DNA from: an uncultured Lachnospiraceae bacterium
GTDB taxonomy: Bacteria > Bacillota > Clostridia > Lachnospirales > Lachnospiraceae
Assembly: GCA_949743325.1 (NCBI GenBank)
Contig: CATJTQ010000053.1
Location: 1 to 35,059, forward strand
DNA: 35,059 nt
Direction: 5' to 3'
Positions within the stretch are counted from its first letter, which is position 1. Every line of letters begins with the position of its first letter. A program made the position numbers and the translations under genes. The notes under the pieces are model-generated. The model made no database searches. It was not told where the DNA came from and worked only from the letters and a program-made list of their open reading frames with translations. Of the stretch, positions 23,501 through 31,258 are shown piece by piece.

Positions 23501-25611
23501 TAGGCAAATCCATTATAAACTGGTATAATAATATCCGTTGGTTCATTGAAGTTTTGTTTAGGTATATTACCTAAACAAGGAAATTTTGCCTTTACAATCT
23601 CTGCATACGAATCATCTATTTCTTTAAAACCAATTTTTTTCTGCACCTTTTTCCAGGTATAGCTAAAACCATTTTCTTTTAAGCAACGCAATCCTTTAAC
23701 AAACAAAGTTGACTGTTTATTTTTTTTAAAAGGATATTTCAAACAATCCATAATCACTCTGCCTGGCTTAGTCAATTTCCAAAACTGCGAATTGTTAATA
23801 ATATTGTAACAATTTTGCCAATAAGCTACTTGCTCTTTATACTCATCTCTTTGAGTAATTAACGCTACATAATCTTCTTTATAATGCACCAGTTCACGCT
23901 CAAAATTATTCTCAACAGCAAGCTTATCCTTAGCAAACTTTTGTTCTTTTAATTCCATTTCTTGAATAAATTGTTGTTGTTGTTCCTGTAAACTCTGTTC
24001 AAATTCCTGCTGCATATTCCGAAAGGATTGTTCATAAGCCTGCTGATTTTCAGCAACTATCTGCTCATAATTTTGTACACTATCAGCAATTTTCTGCTCA
24101 TAAGATTGTATCAACTCTTGTTTATTATTTTCAGCAAACTGCATTGCTGCAACATGTTCCTTGACAGTCTGTTCATTTTCAACCAACAATTTAGCCTTGT
24201 CTTGCTCAATAATTTCAATTCCCTGCACAAGCTTAGTCCAAGCTGCCTGCTCAAAGCAAATTATCTCTGCCTCAATTTCCAACCATTTTGTGCCAACAGG
24301 CAAAGCTTCAAAATATATCTGCGGATCATCTGTTCTAAAAACATAAACATCATTCAATGCAAGTCCATTATGGCTAATTACTTGTAAAAACTGACTTTCA
24401 CAGCGCACTTGCAAATTCCAAACAAGGCAGGCATAACCTTCAACCGGATCAAAACGCACTGATTGACAGTCTTCCAGCAAATTTATTCTCTGCCTAATCC
24501 TATTATCATCACTTATTGTAATTTTAGCAATGTTATCCTCGCTCAAACCAGAACCATAATCAAAGTATACTTTGCCATACAAATTTAATATCTTATCTTC
24601 AATTAATTTTTTTATTTTCTCATCATCAGATAAAAATGATTTTAAGAGTTCCTGGTTTTTCTTACCGTTTTTTAATTCTGGCAAAAAAACGTTTTCATAC
24701 CACTCTGGATTTCCTCTTTCTGCAATAATCTGAATTTGTCCGGACTCAATACATTCTCGACAAGTTGGATAATTTTCGCGTTTTTTTATTAAACTAGCCA
24801 AATCATTATTAAACAAATTCCCTAGTTGTTCATTTTTGGTAAGCCGACAACACTGTATCAAATTAAATTCATGATCAAAACACAAATTATTCCATAAAGG
24901 ACACTGAAAATTTGTATTCAGATCATTATCAGCATATATGTTAAGAAACAACTGCGTTGATGCTTCATATAAATCTTTACTACTAATTTTTTTGGTTAAA
25001 AAATCTTGAAAAAGCACATAATCGTTAAAATATGCTATGTTTGCTTTAAATGCACTACCCAACTCTTCAGAAAAATGACGCGCGATTTCAATTTCTGATA
25101 AATTAAATTGATATACATGAAAATTAAGCAGCAACTTATCAATAGCATCATACTCTGCAAGATCAGCAGCAAATTTAAAAATATTATTACGCACCTTTTC
25201 ATAATTTAACTTATGAATTTTATCATAAGAAGCCTGTGACATTCCAGGAAGTGAAATCATTAAATATTCCATATTACCTATACTTTCTGGTAATATTTTT
25301 TTATAAATGGAACCATTTGTAGATAAACGAAACTGCAATCCATATTTTAATATCACACTTAATATATCATTAAGCTGCATATTCAAAAATGGTTCACCCC
25401 AATTATAAAGTTCCATTATTGTATTTTTATTAATCCAACCACACTCTAAAAGCCGACAAACACCTCTTTCAAAAACATCTGCTGACATAAATTGTGCTTT
25501 AGAATTACATATTCTATTTTGTTTGCCCGTTGTACACCAACGACATTTTGCATTGCAAATTTCAGAAATTTCAATAGTTGCAACTTTTGCAGGAAAACTG
25601 ATTTTATTCAT
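20575..25611 (-). CDS. Giant fusion: radical SAM/SPASM + beta domain + coiled coil + GT2 + GT4 + GT4
   Basis: A continuous 1,678-codon frame. Residues 1-310 are a radical SAM/SPASM module: ISEICNAKCRWC (C19, C23, C26 bind the 4Fe-4S cluster), NWGEPFLN, RLSTNGS, and SPASM cysteines in FQCPLWNNLC...QCCR...CRECIESG. Residues about 340-460 are a beta-rich domain with RTDDPQIYFEALPVGTKWLE. Residues about 465-600 are a Gln/Glu-rich coiled coil. Residues about 690-960 are a GT2 domain (DIIIPVYNG, IIIDDQSTDD, NTDVELPPNW, ENDWCRRA). Residues about 965-1320 are a GT4-type domain (NHSWGGGASMY, VIGAIDEIKG, SIWPETFSYTSQEAM). Residues 1330-1678 are a second GT4-type domain (FITDNDDENLN, ENKWVEAALAGCPV). 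It probably adds two or three sugars and performs a radical modification of unknown substrate. The ATG overlaps the ABC ATPase stop (ATGA). Confidence 0.88.
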   Translation of the reverse strand: MNKISFPAKVATIEISEICNAKCRWCTTGKQNRICNSKAQFMSADVFERGVCRLLECGWINKNTIMELYNWGEPFLNMQLNDILSVILKYGLQFRLSTNGSIYKKILPESIGNMEYLMISLPGMSQASYDKIHKLNYEKVRNNIFKFAADLAEYDAIDKLLLNFHVYQFNLSEIEIARHFSEELGSAFKANIAYFNDYVLFQDFLTKKISSKDLYEASTQLFLNIYADNDLNTNFQCPLWNNLCFDHEFNLIQCCRLTKNEQLGNLFNNDLASLIKKRENYPTCRECIESGQIQIIAERGNPEWYENVFLPELKNGKKNQELLKSFLSDDEKIKKLIEDKILNLYGKVYFDYGSGLSEDNIAKITISDDNRIRQRINLLEDCQSVRFDPVEGYACLVWNLQVRCESQFLQVISHNGLALNDVYVFRTDDPQIYFEALPVGTKWLEIEAEIICFEQAAWTKLVQGIEIIEQDKAKLLVENEQTVKEHVAAMQFAENNKQELIQSYEQKIADSVQNYEQIVAENQQAYEQSFRNMQQEFEQSLQEQQQQFIQEMELKEQKFAKDKLAVENNFERELVHYKEDYVALITQRDEYKEQVAYWQNCYNIINNSQFWKLTKPGRVIMDCLKYPFKKNKQSTLFVKGLRCLKENGFSYTWKKVQKKIGFKEIDDSYAEIVKAKFPCLGNIPKQNFNEPTDIIIPVYNGFAYLEQLFCTIEQTDLQYRLIIIDDQSTDDRVWPFLQEYAKKKDNVLLLRNDVNLGFVKTVNLGLSKSTYNVALVNTDVELPPNWLERLMPPIFSDKRVATTTPFTNCGTICSFPNFCEDNKLFWGMSVNEIDDAFQEYTPEYPIIPTGVGFCMGMSRKAIDKIGYLDAETFGKGYGEENDWCRRAAEAGFVNVHVDNLFVYHKHGGSFASEEKQALIKEHLGLLERKHPDYNRLVAEYCQLDPCAWLRNEVKKKLLNKFCNVPAVVAFNHSWGGGASMYLERERLKKLNAGKEFVQVEYVPQAGVFKVEYYYGNYYEKINIKGDFAELCQMLPKQIAEIWLNELVSYPDLYTTLANIANLAHSKNAYLLFLLHDFFAVCPTINLLNSDGKYCNIPDEMVCQNCLDNNKRFNDIHQYERNCGIVAWRKNWSEFFSECNEIRVFSKSSQKIFSKAYPNIKKEKITVRPHSIDYLSSLSGKKKFTNSLNVAVIGAIDEIKGVDVVVQMAELIKKYDLNVKITVIGYTHPEISKNLCVTTGKYSRASLPARILENDIDVVLIPSIWPETFSYTSQEAMLMGVPVACFDIGAPAERVKEYDKGIVIPQIKADLALQKIMKYAEEHIFKENNNSKKVLFITDNDDENLNYRVKCFQEKLLFCGVNSDLLLLDKAAKKNLQGINAVVFYGCSSVIGAQYLSKRAKKLGVKLFFDIDDFAFDTDIINGSGLSYEEKQQYLALAEEYREIMQLCDGLITSTESLAKYLRQSFVDKPVYVCRNSVNLEMETLLVSAGNKNAYNKGDTINLAYFSDFSIRDINFELIARPLANILKKYTNVKLKIYGCFHLPELLIKYKNQIEFLKSETDWRTKPEKIAQAYILLVPLENNIFNLCKSENKWVEAALAGCPVVASYNDELALVIENGVNGFLCKDGQEWESTLGSLIENADLRTCIAASAQKETLQTHLIRNSSNEVVKFILEIGLN

Positions 25612-26333
25612 TCCATACCTCCGGCATACGCATCACAGACTTCCTGCGTATCGCCAATCATCTTCATCTGTCCGTGATCCAGCCAAATTACCTTATCGCA
25701 CATCTCACGAATTTGTTCCAAGCTGTGAGATACAAACAACACCGTCGTGCCGCCGCCCATCAGTTCCAACATTCTCTTTTTGCTCTTCTCCTTAAAGTCA
25801 GCATCACCCACCGCCAATATCTCATCCACAATCAAAATATCCGGCTGCACCATCGTGGCAATCGAAAACGCCAGCCGCATTACCATACCAGAGGAATAAT
25901 TTCTCAGCGGCACATCTATAAACTGTCCCAACTCCGAAAATTCTACAATCTCATCGTACTTTTCCTTGAGAAATTTCTCTGAATAACCCAATATCGAGCC
26001 ATTCAAAAAAATATTCTCTCTGCCGGTCAAATCAAAATCAAAGCCGCTGCCCAACTCCAACATTGGCACCACCACGCCATTCACTTTCACACTGCCACTA
26101 GTTGGTTTCAATATGCCAGAAATTACTTTCAACAAGGTAGATTTACCAGCTCCATTGTGACCAATTATCCCCAGCACCTCACCACGCTTAACCTCAAAAC
26201 TAATATTCTTAAGCGCCCAAAATTCCTCATATTGAATCTTGCCCTTAACCAGCTGCACCAGGTATTCCTTAATGCTCTTCACCCGATCATAGGTCATCAG
26301 ATATTTAACTGAAACTTTATCTGCCTTTATCAT
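25608..26333 (-). CDS. wzt: ABC transporter ATPase for polysaccharide export (Wzt/TagH-like, short form)
   Basis: A 241-residue ATPase with an N-terminal segment (MIKADKVSVKYLMTYDRVKS, EYLVQLVKGK) typical of the polysaccharide/teichoic-acid exporters. Walker A is GIIGHNGAGKST, the signature is NYSSGMVMRLAF, Walker B is ILIVDEILAVGD, and the H-loop is LFVSHSLEQI. It ends shortly after the ATPase core, so it lacks the extra C-terminal glycan-binding domain found in some Wzt proteins that recognise a chain-end cap. With the permease encoded just upstream it powers export of a lipid-linked glycan across the inner membrane. Its stop overlaps the start of the giant fusion by four bases. Confidence 0.9.
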   Translation of the reverse strand: MIKADKVSVKYLMTYDRVKSIKEYLVQLVKGKIQYEEFWALKNISFEVKRGEVLGIIGHNGAGKSTLLKVISGILKPTSGSVKVNGVVVPMLELGSGFDFDLTGRENIFLNGSILGYSEKFLKEKYDEIVEFSELGQFIDVPLRNYSSGMVMRLAFSIATMVQPDILIVDEILAVGDADFKEKSKKRMLELMGGGTTVLFVSHSLEQIREMCDKVIWLDHGQMKMIGDTQEVCDAYAGGME

Positions 26334-26355
26334 TATTTATCCTCACAGATCAATC

Positions 26356-27810
26356 CTACAGATTCAAAACAAATTTGTCCTGCTGTTTTTTGAATATGAA
26401 CGCTCCCAGCAACAACGGTATAAAAGACACCAGCAGGCATAAACAATAGGCCTTAGGTTCTGGCGATACGCCATCCATCATAATAATGCGGATAAACCGT
26501 ACAATATGGTAAAGTGGATTACACTTATACAACGGCATTATACTATCCGGAATAATACTCTCAGGATAAAATATTGGTGTAATATACATCCAAAGCATAC
26601 TCACAACACCCCAAAGAAATTGAGTATCCCGAAAGAAAACCATCGTGGTTGCCAAAAACATACCCACCCCAAGACTAAATACCAACAAGCAAAAAAGTCC
26701 AAATGGTAAAAGCAACAAAGCAGGCCGCACAGCCGCCCCAGTAAACAGCATTACTGCAAACAGAGGAATCAGGGAGAGCAGCAGATTAACGGTTGATGAC
26801 AACACTCTGGACACCGGATAAATATATTTAGGCACATAAACCTTAGTTATTAAGGCAGCATTACCAACAATCGAAGTAAGCGCCATACCAACAGCCTCAC
26901 TAAAGAAGTTAAAACAAACAATGCCAATCAACAAGTAAAGAGCAAAATTAGGAATATCCGACTTAAACAAAGTCGAAAACACTACATACTGCACCGACAT
27001 TGTTAGCAGCGGATTAAGAAAACTCCAGAAAACACCCAGAATTGAACGCTTGTATTTTGTTTTAAAATCACGAGCAATAAGCTGACGCAGCAGGTAATCA
27101 TAACGCTGAAAGGCAGCAATCAACCGCAAAACAATGCTAATACGTCCATTTTTAACTGCCCGCAACAGATACAGACAGTAAGCAGCCAGCAAAATTCCCA
27201 AACCACCTGCAAAAAACCAATAAAAATCACCATACCATAAATAAGTGCCAAGATTCATCTGGCAATGCAGCTCGCCGTCCAAAGGCTGACCATTCAACAA
27301 CAACTGCCGCTCCGGCGCAATCTGCTTGGCAATTTCCAACCTAGCCGTTGTCACAGTATTACCAAACCAAACCGTTAAAGCATTACCTGGCGCACCATCC
27401 GGCGAGGATATAACCAGTGAATAATTCTCTCCTTGTTTTAATTGAACCGGCTCGGCAAAAATAGCGTTGTTTATTGTATTATCTATTACATATTGTCCAG
27501 AAATTTCAGTACAAGCTAAAATTTCATCCATATCATTAACAATAGCCAACTGCAAATGGCAACTGTTATCACGACCATAAGTAGAAATTCGCAAAGATAA
27601 ACTCAAAAGTTCATCAGCCTGAGCCACAAAGGGCTGACGCACCTCCACACCCTGCACAATCTCACCCACCGGCTGCGCCGGTGTTATGGTATCTGTCTGA
27701 CTATATTTAAACCGCAGCTGCTCGCCAGCCACTAAATAAAAGGTTACAGCCAGTACCATATAACAGATTAAAGCATAAAAACAACCCTTTTTCAGCTTGT
27801 CTATATCCAA
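26356..27810 (-). CDS. wzm: ABC-2 polysaccharide export permease with N-terminal extracytoplasmic domain
   Basis: 484 residues, nearly twice the usual 260 or so. Residues about 230-484 are the standard ABC-2 permease: LIARDFKTKYKRSILGVFWS, then FLNPLLTMSVQYVVFSTLFK, GVVSMLWMYITPIFYPES and YKCNPLYHIVRFIR. Ahead of it lie a membrane helix (about 10-28), a beta-rich extracytoplasmic domain (about 35-190; LQLAIVNDMDEILACTEISG, EPVQLKQGENYSLVISSPDG), and a second helix (about 198-215). A similar beta segment opens the DUF2142 protein of this operon. The domain may contact the exported glycan or lipid carrier (inference). The start is TTG 27810 behind GAGGT. It overlaps nothing and follows rmlD by three bases. 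Confidence 0.88.
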   Translation of the reverse strand: MDIDKLKKGCFYALICYMVLAVTFYLVAGEQLRFKYSQTDTITPAQPVGEIVQGVEVRQPFVAQADELLSLSLRISTYGRDNSCHLQLAIVNDMDEILACTEISGQYVIDNTINNAIFAEPVQLKQGENYSLVISSPDGAPGNALTVWFGNTVTTARLEIAKQIAPERQLLLNGQPLDGELHCQMNLGTYLWYGDFYWFFAGGLGILLAAYCLYLLRAVKNGRISIVLRLIAAFQRYDYLLRQLIARDFKTKYKRSILGVFWSFLNPLLTMSVQYVVFSTLFKSDIPNFALYLLIGIVCFNFFSEAVGMALTSIVGNAALITKVYVPKYIYPVSRVLSSTVNLLLSLIPLFAVMLFTGAAVRPALLLLPFGLFCLLVFSLGVGMFLATTMVFFRDTQFLWGVVSMLWMYITPIFYPESIIPDSIMPLYKCNPLYHIVRFIRIIMMDGVSPEPKAYCLCLLVSFIPLLLGAFIFKKQQDKFVLNL

Positions 27811-27813
27811 CGT

Positions 27814-28662
27814 TTATACCTCGTCAATCTCAGTTAAATATATTTGCAAAGCATCCCGCCAATCCGGCAGTCGCTTAAAGCCAGCCTTATCCAAACATTC
27901 CTTGCTCAATCTGGAGTTAAATGGTCGTCTGGCCTTAGTTGGATATTCCGCCGTCGTCAAATGCCTAACCTTAACATCACTGCCCGCCTGCTTGAATATC
28001 TCCTCGGCAAACTCCGCCCAAGAACACACTCCCTCATTTGTAGCATGGTATATAGCATATTTTTCCGTCTGCACCATATCCACCAAAAGCTTAGCCAAAT
28101 CAGCAGTATATGTAGGGCTGCCCACCTGGTCGCAAACCACCCCAACCTCGCTATGCGTTTCCGCCAGGCGCAGCATAGTCTTTACAAAGTTAGCTCCATT
28201 TTTGCCAAACGCCCAAGAAATCCGTACAATGAAATATTTTTCCAAGATTGATTTAACCGCCATCTCTCCGGCCAGCTTACTTGCACCGTAAACCCCTAGC
28301 GGATTAAAATTATAGCTCACCTCATAAAATTGATCGCCCTGTCCGTCAAACACATAATCCGTAGAAATATACAACAGCTTACAATCCAGCTGCTTGCATA
28401 CCTCCGCCAGATTCCGTGTTCCCCCAGCATTAACCGCAAAGCACAGCTCTGGTTCGTCTTCCGCCTTATCCACCGCCGTATAGGCCGCACAATGAATAAC
28501 CGCCTCCGGTGCATAAGCAAGCAAATATTCTTCAACCGCCGCTCTATCACAAATATCCAACTCCGAGCGATCAATTCCTTTATGCTCAATGCCACGCTTC
28601 GCAAGTTCTTTACAAACGTCATAACCTAACTGTCCGGCAGCGCCCGTTACCAATATCTTCAT
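27814..28662 (-). CDS. rmlD: dTDP-4-dehydrorhamnose reductase
   Basis: A 282-residue SDR of normal length. MKILVTGAAGQLGYDVCKEL is the NADPH-binding N-terminus, followed by CAAYTAVDKAEDE and LLYISTDYVFDGQGD. PLGVYGASKLAGE holds the YxxxK pair, and IVRISWAFGKNGANFVKTML is diagnostic of RmlD. It reduces dTDP-4-dehydro-L-rhamnose to dTDP-L-rhamnose, the last step of the pathway started by RmlA, RmlB and RmlC, which are all encoded upstream in the same operon. It is separated from the rest of rml by a glycosyltransferase gene. Confidence 0.95.
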   Translation of the reverse strand: MKILVTGAAGQLGYDVCKELAKRGIEHKGIDRSELDICDRAAVEEYLLAYAPEAVIHCAAYTAVDKAEDEPELCFAVNAGGTRNLAEVCKQLDCKLLYISTDYVFDGQGDQFYEVSYNFNPLGVYGASKLAGEMAVKSILEKYFIVRISWAFGKNGANFVKTMLRLAETHSEVGVVCDQVGSPTYTADLAKLLVDMVQTEKYAIYHATNEGVCSWAEFAEEIFKQAGSDVKVRHLTTAEYPTKARRPFNSRLSKECLDKAGFKRLPDWRDALQIYLTEIDEV

Positions 28663-28692
28663 TTATATATCTTTCCTGTCTAATATGTTTTG

Positions 28693-29676
28693 TTATATTA
28701 AATTCTGCTTCTTCATTTTTATGGCTAAGGCAAATAGATAATTTGGCAGATAAGGCGCAAATATTTCAAACAGAGCGGTCAACTTGCCATACTCTCTATA
28801 CCGCCAAACCGTTTTCGCTCCGCCCTGCCCCTGCCAATTCATCTGCCTGGCCTCCAGCCAAAGCCGCCCTTGTTGGATTACTTCCTTAACTTCTGTACAA
28901 CATTCAAAATGCTGTTCCAGCCAACGCATTTTGCCTAAAGCCTCGTCAATCCGAATCCGTCCATAACTAGCCTTATCCACAACCCCTGCCATCATCTCAG
29001 TCTGGTTATTACCGTGAATACGGTATTTAATCAACTTATCCGGCAGTGATATAATCTTTCCCCGCTCCGCCGCATACAACGCCAAATAATGGTCATGCAC
29101 CATATAAGGACAAAATGGCATTGCCAGCTTAGCTATTTCCGCTTTAATCAACATCGTGCAGCCAGTCACAAAATTGCTGAACACCAGTTTTTCCGCCAAT
29201 CCCTCGCCAGAGCGAAAAATATGATGTCTACGTACCTTAGTTATGCTGTCAGCAACTTTTTTGCCATTGCCGTCAATGATCAACATATCCGAGCAAACCA
29301 GCAGAGCCTTTTGCGCTTCAATCTCCCGCTGCAAAACCTCCAGCTTTTCCGGCAGCCAAACATCGTCCTGGTCGCAGTAGGCAAAATAATCTCCCGTCGC
29401 CTCCGCAGTCAACCGCTCAAAAGTAGCATTAGAACCCAAATTCTTTGAGTTGCGCTCTATCTCATAAGGAAATGCCGTTATGCATTCTTCCACTAAACTC
29501 GCTATCTTTGCAAACGACACTGTCGGCGAACAGTCCTCTCTAATATACAGATACAAATTCGGATATGTTTGCTCATTCAGAGATAAAAGCTGCTCTTTCA
29601 GCCACTGCAAATTCGGCTCATATACCGCCATTAAAATAGCAATCCTTGGCTTATCTATTGCCATACATCCGCTCAT
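28693..29676 (-). CDS. GT2 rhamnosyltransferase-like glycosyltransferase
   Basis: 327 residues. IAILMAVYEPNLQWLKEQLL near the N-terminus, REDCSPTV, YEIERNSKNLGSNATFERL and YFAYCDQDDVWLPEKLEVL form the layout of rhamnosyltransferases of the RfbF/WbbL-like GT2 branch; DQDD is the metal-binding motif. Its position between rmlB and rmlD makes dTDP-L-rhamnose the likely donor (inference). The first ATG (29676) has AGGGC five bases upstream and overlaps the rmlB end by 26 bases. A second ATG at 29664 gives MAIDKPRIAILMAVYEPN and is an equally possible start. The C-terminus has a hydrophobic, basic stretch (YLPNYLFALAIKMKKQ) that may touch the membrane. Confidence 0.85.
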   Translation of the reverse strand: MSGCMAIDKPRIAILMAVYEPNLQWLKEQLLSLNEQTYPNLYLYIREDCSPTVSFAKIASLVEECITAFPYEIERNSKNLGSNATFERLTAEATGDYFAYCDQDDVWLPEKLEVLQREIEAQKALLVCSDMLIIDGNGKKVADSITKVRRHHIFRSGEGLAEKLVFSNFVTGCTMLIKAEIAKLAMPFCPYMVHDHYLALYAAERGKIISLPDKLIKYRIHGNNQTEMMAGVVDKASYGRIRIDEALGKMRWLEQHFECCTEVKEVIQQGRLWLEARQMNWQGQGGAKTVWRYREYGKLTALFEIFAPYLPNYLFALAIKMKKQNLI

Positions 29677-30670
29677 AATAGCCCTGGTACTCGCCGGAGA
29701 TAATCTCCTGCCACCACTCCTTATGGCTCAAGTACCACTCAATCGTCTTCTGAATACCATCGGCGAACCTGGTTTCCGGCAACCAGCCCAGCTTCTCGTG
29801 AATGAATGTTGGATCAATAGCATAGCGCATATCGTGCCCCTTGCGGTCGGTCACAAAGGTAATCAGGCTCTCCGGCTTGCCAAGCGTTTTAAGTATCAGC
29901 TTCACAATGTCAATGTTCCTCATCTCATTATGACCGCCAATATTGTAAACCTGACCCGCCTCGCCGTTTTGCAAAATCAAATCAATAGCCCGGCAGTGGT
30001 CCTCCACATAAAGCCAATCCCGCACATTCAAACCCTCGCCATATACCGGCAGCGGCTTGTCCGCTAAGGCATTGGCAATCATCAACGGAATCAGCTTCTC
30101 CGGGAACTGGTAAGGCCCATAATTATTGGAACAACGGCTAATCGTAATCGGCAGGTTATATGTCCGCTGATAAGCGTTGCACAGCAAATCGGCCCCCGCC
30201 TTAGAGGCCGAATAAGGGCTTGAAGTGTGCAGCGGCGTCTGCTCCGTAAAGAACAAATCCGGCCGGTCCAGCGGCAAATCGCCATAAACCTCATCAGTAG
30301 ATACCTGATGATAACGCTCCACCCCAAACTGCCGGCAAGCGTCCAACAAAACCTGGGTGCCTATGACATTGGTTTGCAGAAACACCCCCGGATTTTCAAT
30401 ACTGCGGTCCACGTGGCTCTCCGCAGCAAAGTTCACCACCACCTCCGGCTTCTCGGATCCAAACAGCTCAAATACCGCCTGCCGGTCTGCAATATCCCCC
30501 TTGACAAACTTGAAATTTGCTTGCTTCATTACCGGCTCCAGAGTTTTCAGATTGCCGGCGTAGGTCAGCTTATCCAAACAAATCAATTCATAGTCCGGGT
30601 GTGTTTGCAGCATATAAAAGATAAAATTGCTGCCAATAAAACCGGCTCCCCCGGTAATTAATATTTTCAT
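29651..30670 (-). CDS. rmlB: dTDP-glucose 4,6-dehydratase
   Basis: 339 residues, typical length. MKILITGGAGFIGSNFIFYM binds NAD. LDKLTYAGNLKTLEPV, NFAAESHVDRSI, STDEVYGDLPLD (catalytic Asp-Glu after Thr), SSPYSASKAGADLL (YxxxK), SRCSNNYGPYQFPEKLIPL and NVRDWLYVEDHCRAI are all diagnostic of RmlB. It converts dTDP-glucose to dTDP-4-keto-6-deoxyglucose. The base composition is clearly richer in G and C than that of the central operon genes. Confidence 0.97.
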   Translation of the reverse strand: MKILITGGAGFIGSNFIFYMLQTHPDYELICLDKLTYAGNLKTLEPVMKQANFKFVKGDIADRQAVFELFGSEKPEVVVNFAAESHVDRSIENPGVFLQTNVIGTQVLLDACRQFGVERYHQVSTDEVYGDLPLDRPDLFFTEQTPLHTSSPYSASKAGADLLCNAYQRTYNLPITISRCSNNYGPYQFPEKLIPLMIANALADKPLPVYGEGLNVRDWLYVEDHCRAIDLILQNGEAGQVYNIGGHNEMRNIDIVKLILKTLGKPESLITFVTDRKGHDMRYAIDPTFIHEKLGWLPETRFADGIQKTIEWYLSHKEWWQEIISGEYQGYYERMYGNR

Positions 30671-30682
30671 AAATTCCTCTCC

Positions 30683-31228
30683 TTAAAATCCGGTAACGGC
30701 CTCTTTCAGCCAGGGCAATTTACTATCTTTATCCGACAAAATTGGCTCATCTATACCCCAGTCAATCGCCAGTTCCGGATCGTTCCAACGGATTCCCCCG
30801 TCCGCCTCCGGAGCATAGAAGTTATCCGCCTTATACATAAACTCCACCTCGTCAGTCAACGTCAGAAAGGCATGGCCAAAGCCCCGCGGTATTAAAAGCT
30901 GCCGTTTATTATCCGCCGATAACTCAACCCCAATCCACTGCTTATATGTCGGGCTATCTGGCCGCAAATCCACCGCCACGTCCAACACCGCACCCTTAGT
31001 GCAGCGCACTAGCTTGGCCTGCGCCGCCTCTCCCCGCTGAAAATGAATCCCCCGAAGCGTCCCTTTAACCGTCGAGGCCGAATGATTATCCTGCACAAAG
31101 TCGTAATCTAAACCAGCCGCCGCAAAGGCTCGCCTACTCCAGCTCTCCATAAAAAAGCCCCGCTTATCCCCAAACACCGCCGGCTCAATAATCACTACTC
31201 CGTCCAGCTTGGTCCTTGTAATCTCCAT
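30683..31228 (-). CDS. rmlC: dTDP-4-dehydrorhamnose 3,5-epimerase
   Basis: 181 residues. IIEPAVFGDKRGFFMESW, FVQDNHSASTVKGTLRGIHF (catalytic His in RGIHFQ), VLDVAVDLRPDSPTYKQWIG, IPRGFGHAFLTLTDEVEFMY (Tyr region) and RWNDPELAIDWGIDEPILSD are the standard RmlC blocks. It epimerises C3 and C5 of dTDP-4-keto-6-deoxyglucose. AGGTG precedes the ATG. It is the dTDP counterpart of the diverged cupin at 12782-13357 and lies directly between rmlA and rmlB. Confidence 0.96.
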   Translation of the reverse strand: MEITRTKLDGVVIIEPAVFGDKRGFFMESWSRRAFAAAGLDYDFVQDNHSASTVKGTLRGIHFQRGEAAQAKLVRCTKGAVLDVAVDLRPDSPTYKQWIGVELSADNKRQLLIPRGFGHAFLTLTDEVEFMYKADNFYAPEADGGIRWNDPELAIDWGIDEPILSDKDSKLPWLKEAVTGF

Positions 31229-31258
31229 TTCTTCACCTCAAAATCATCTTAAAGTGCC

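Noticed and set aside
20575-25611. Splitting the giant fusion into several genes
   Set aside because: The frame is continuous with no stop, the linkers are coding-like, and no internal ribosome binding site with a domain-start codon was evident at the domain borders.
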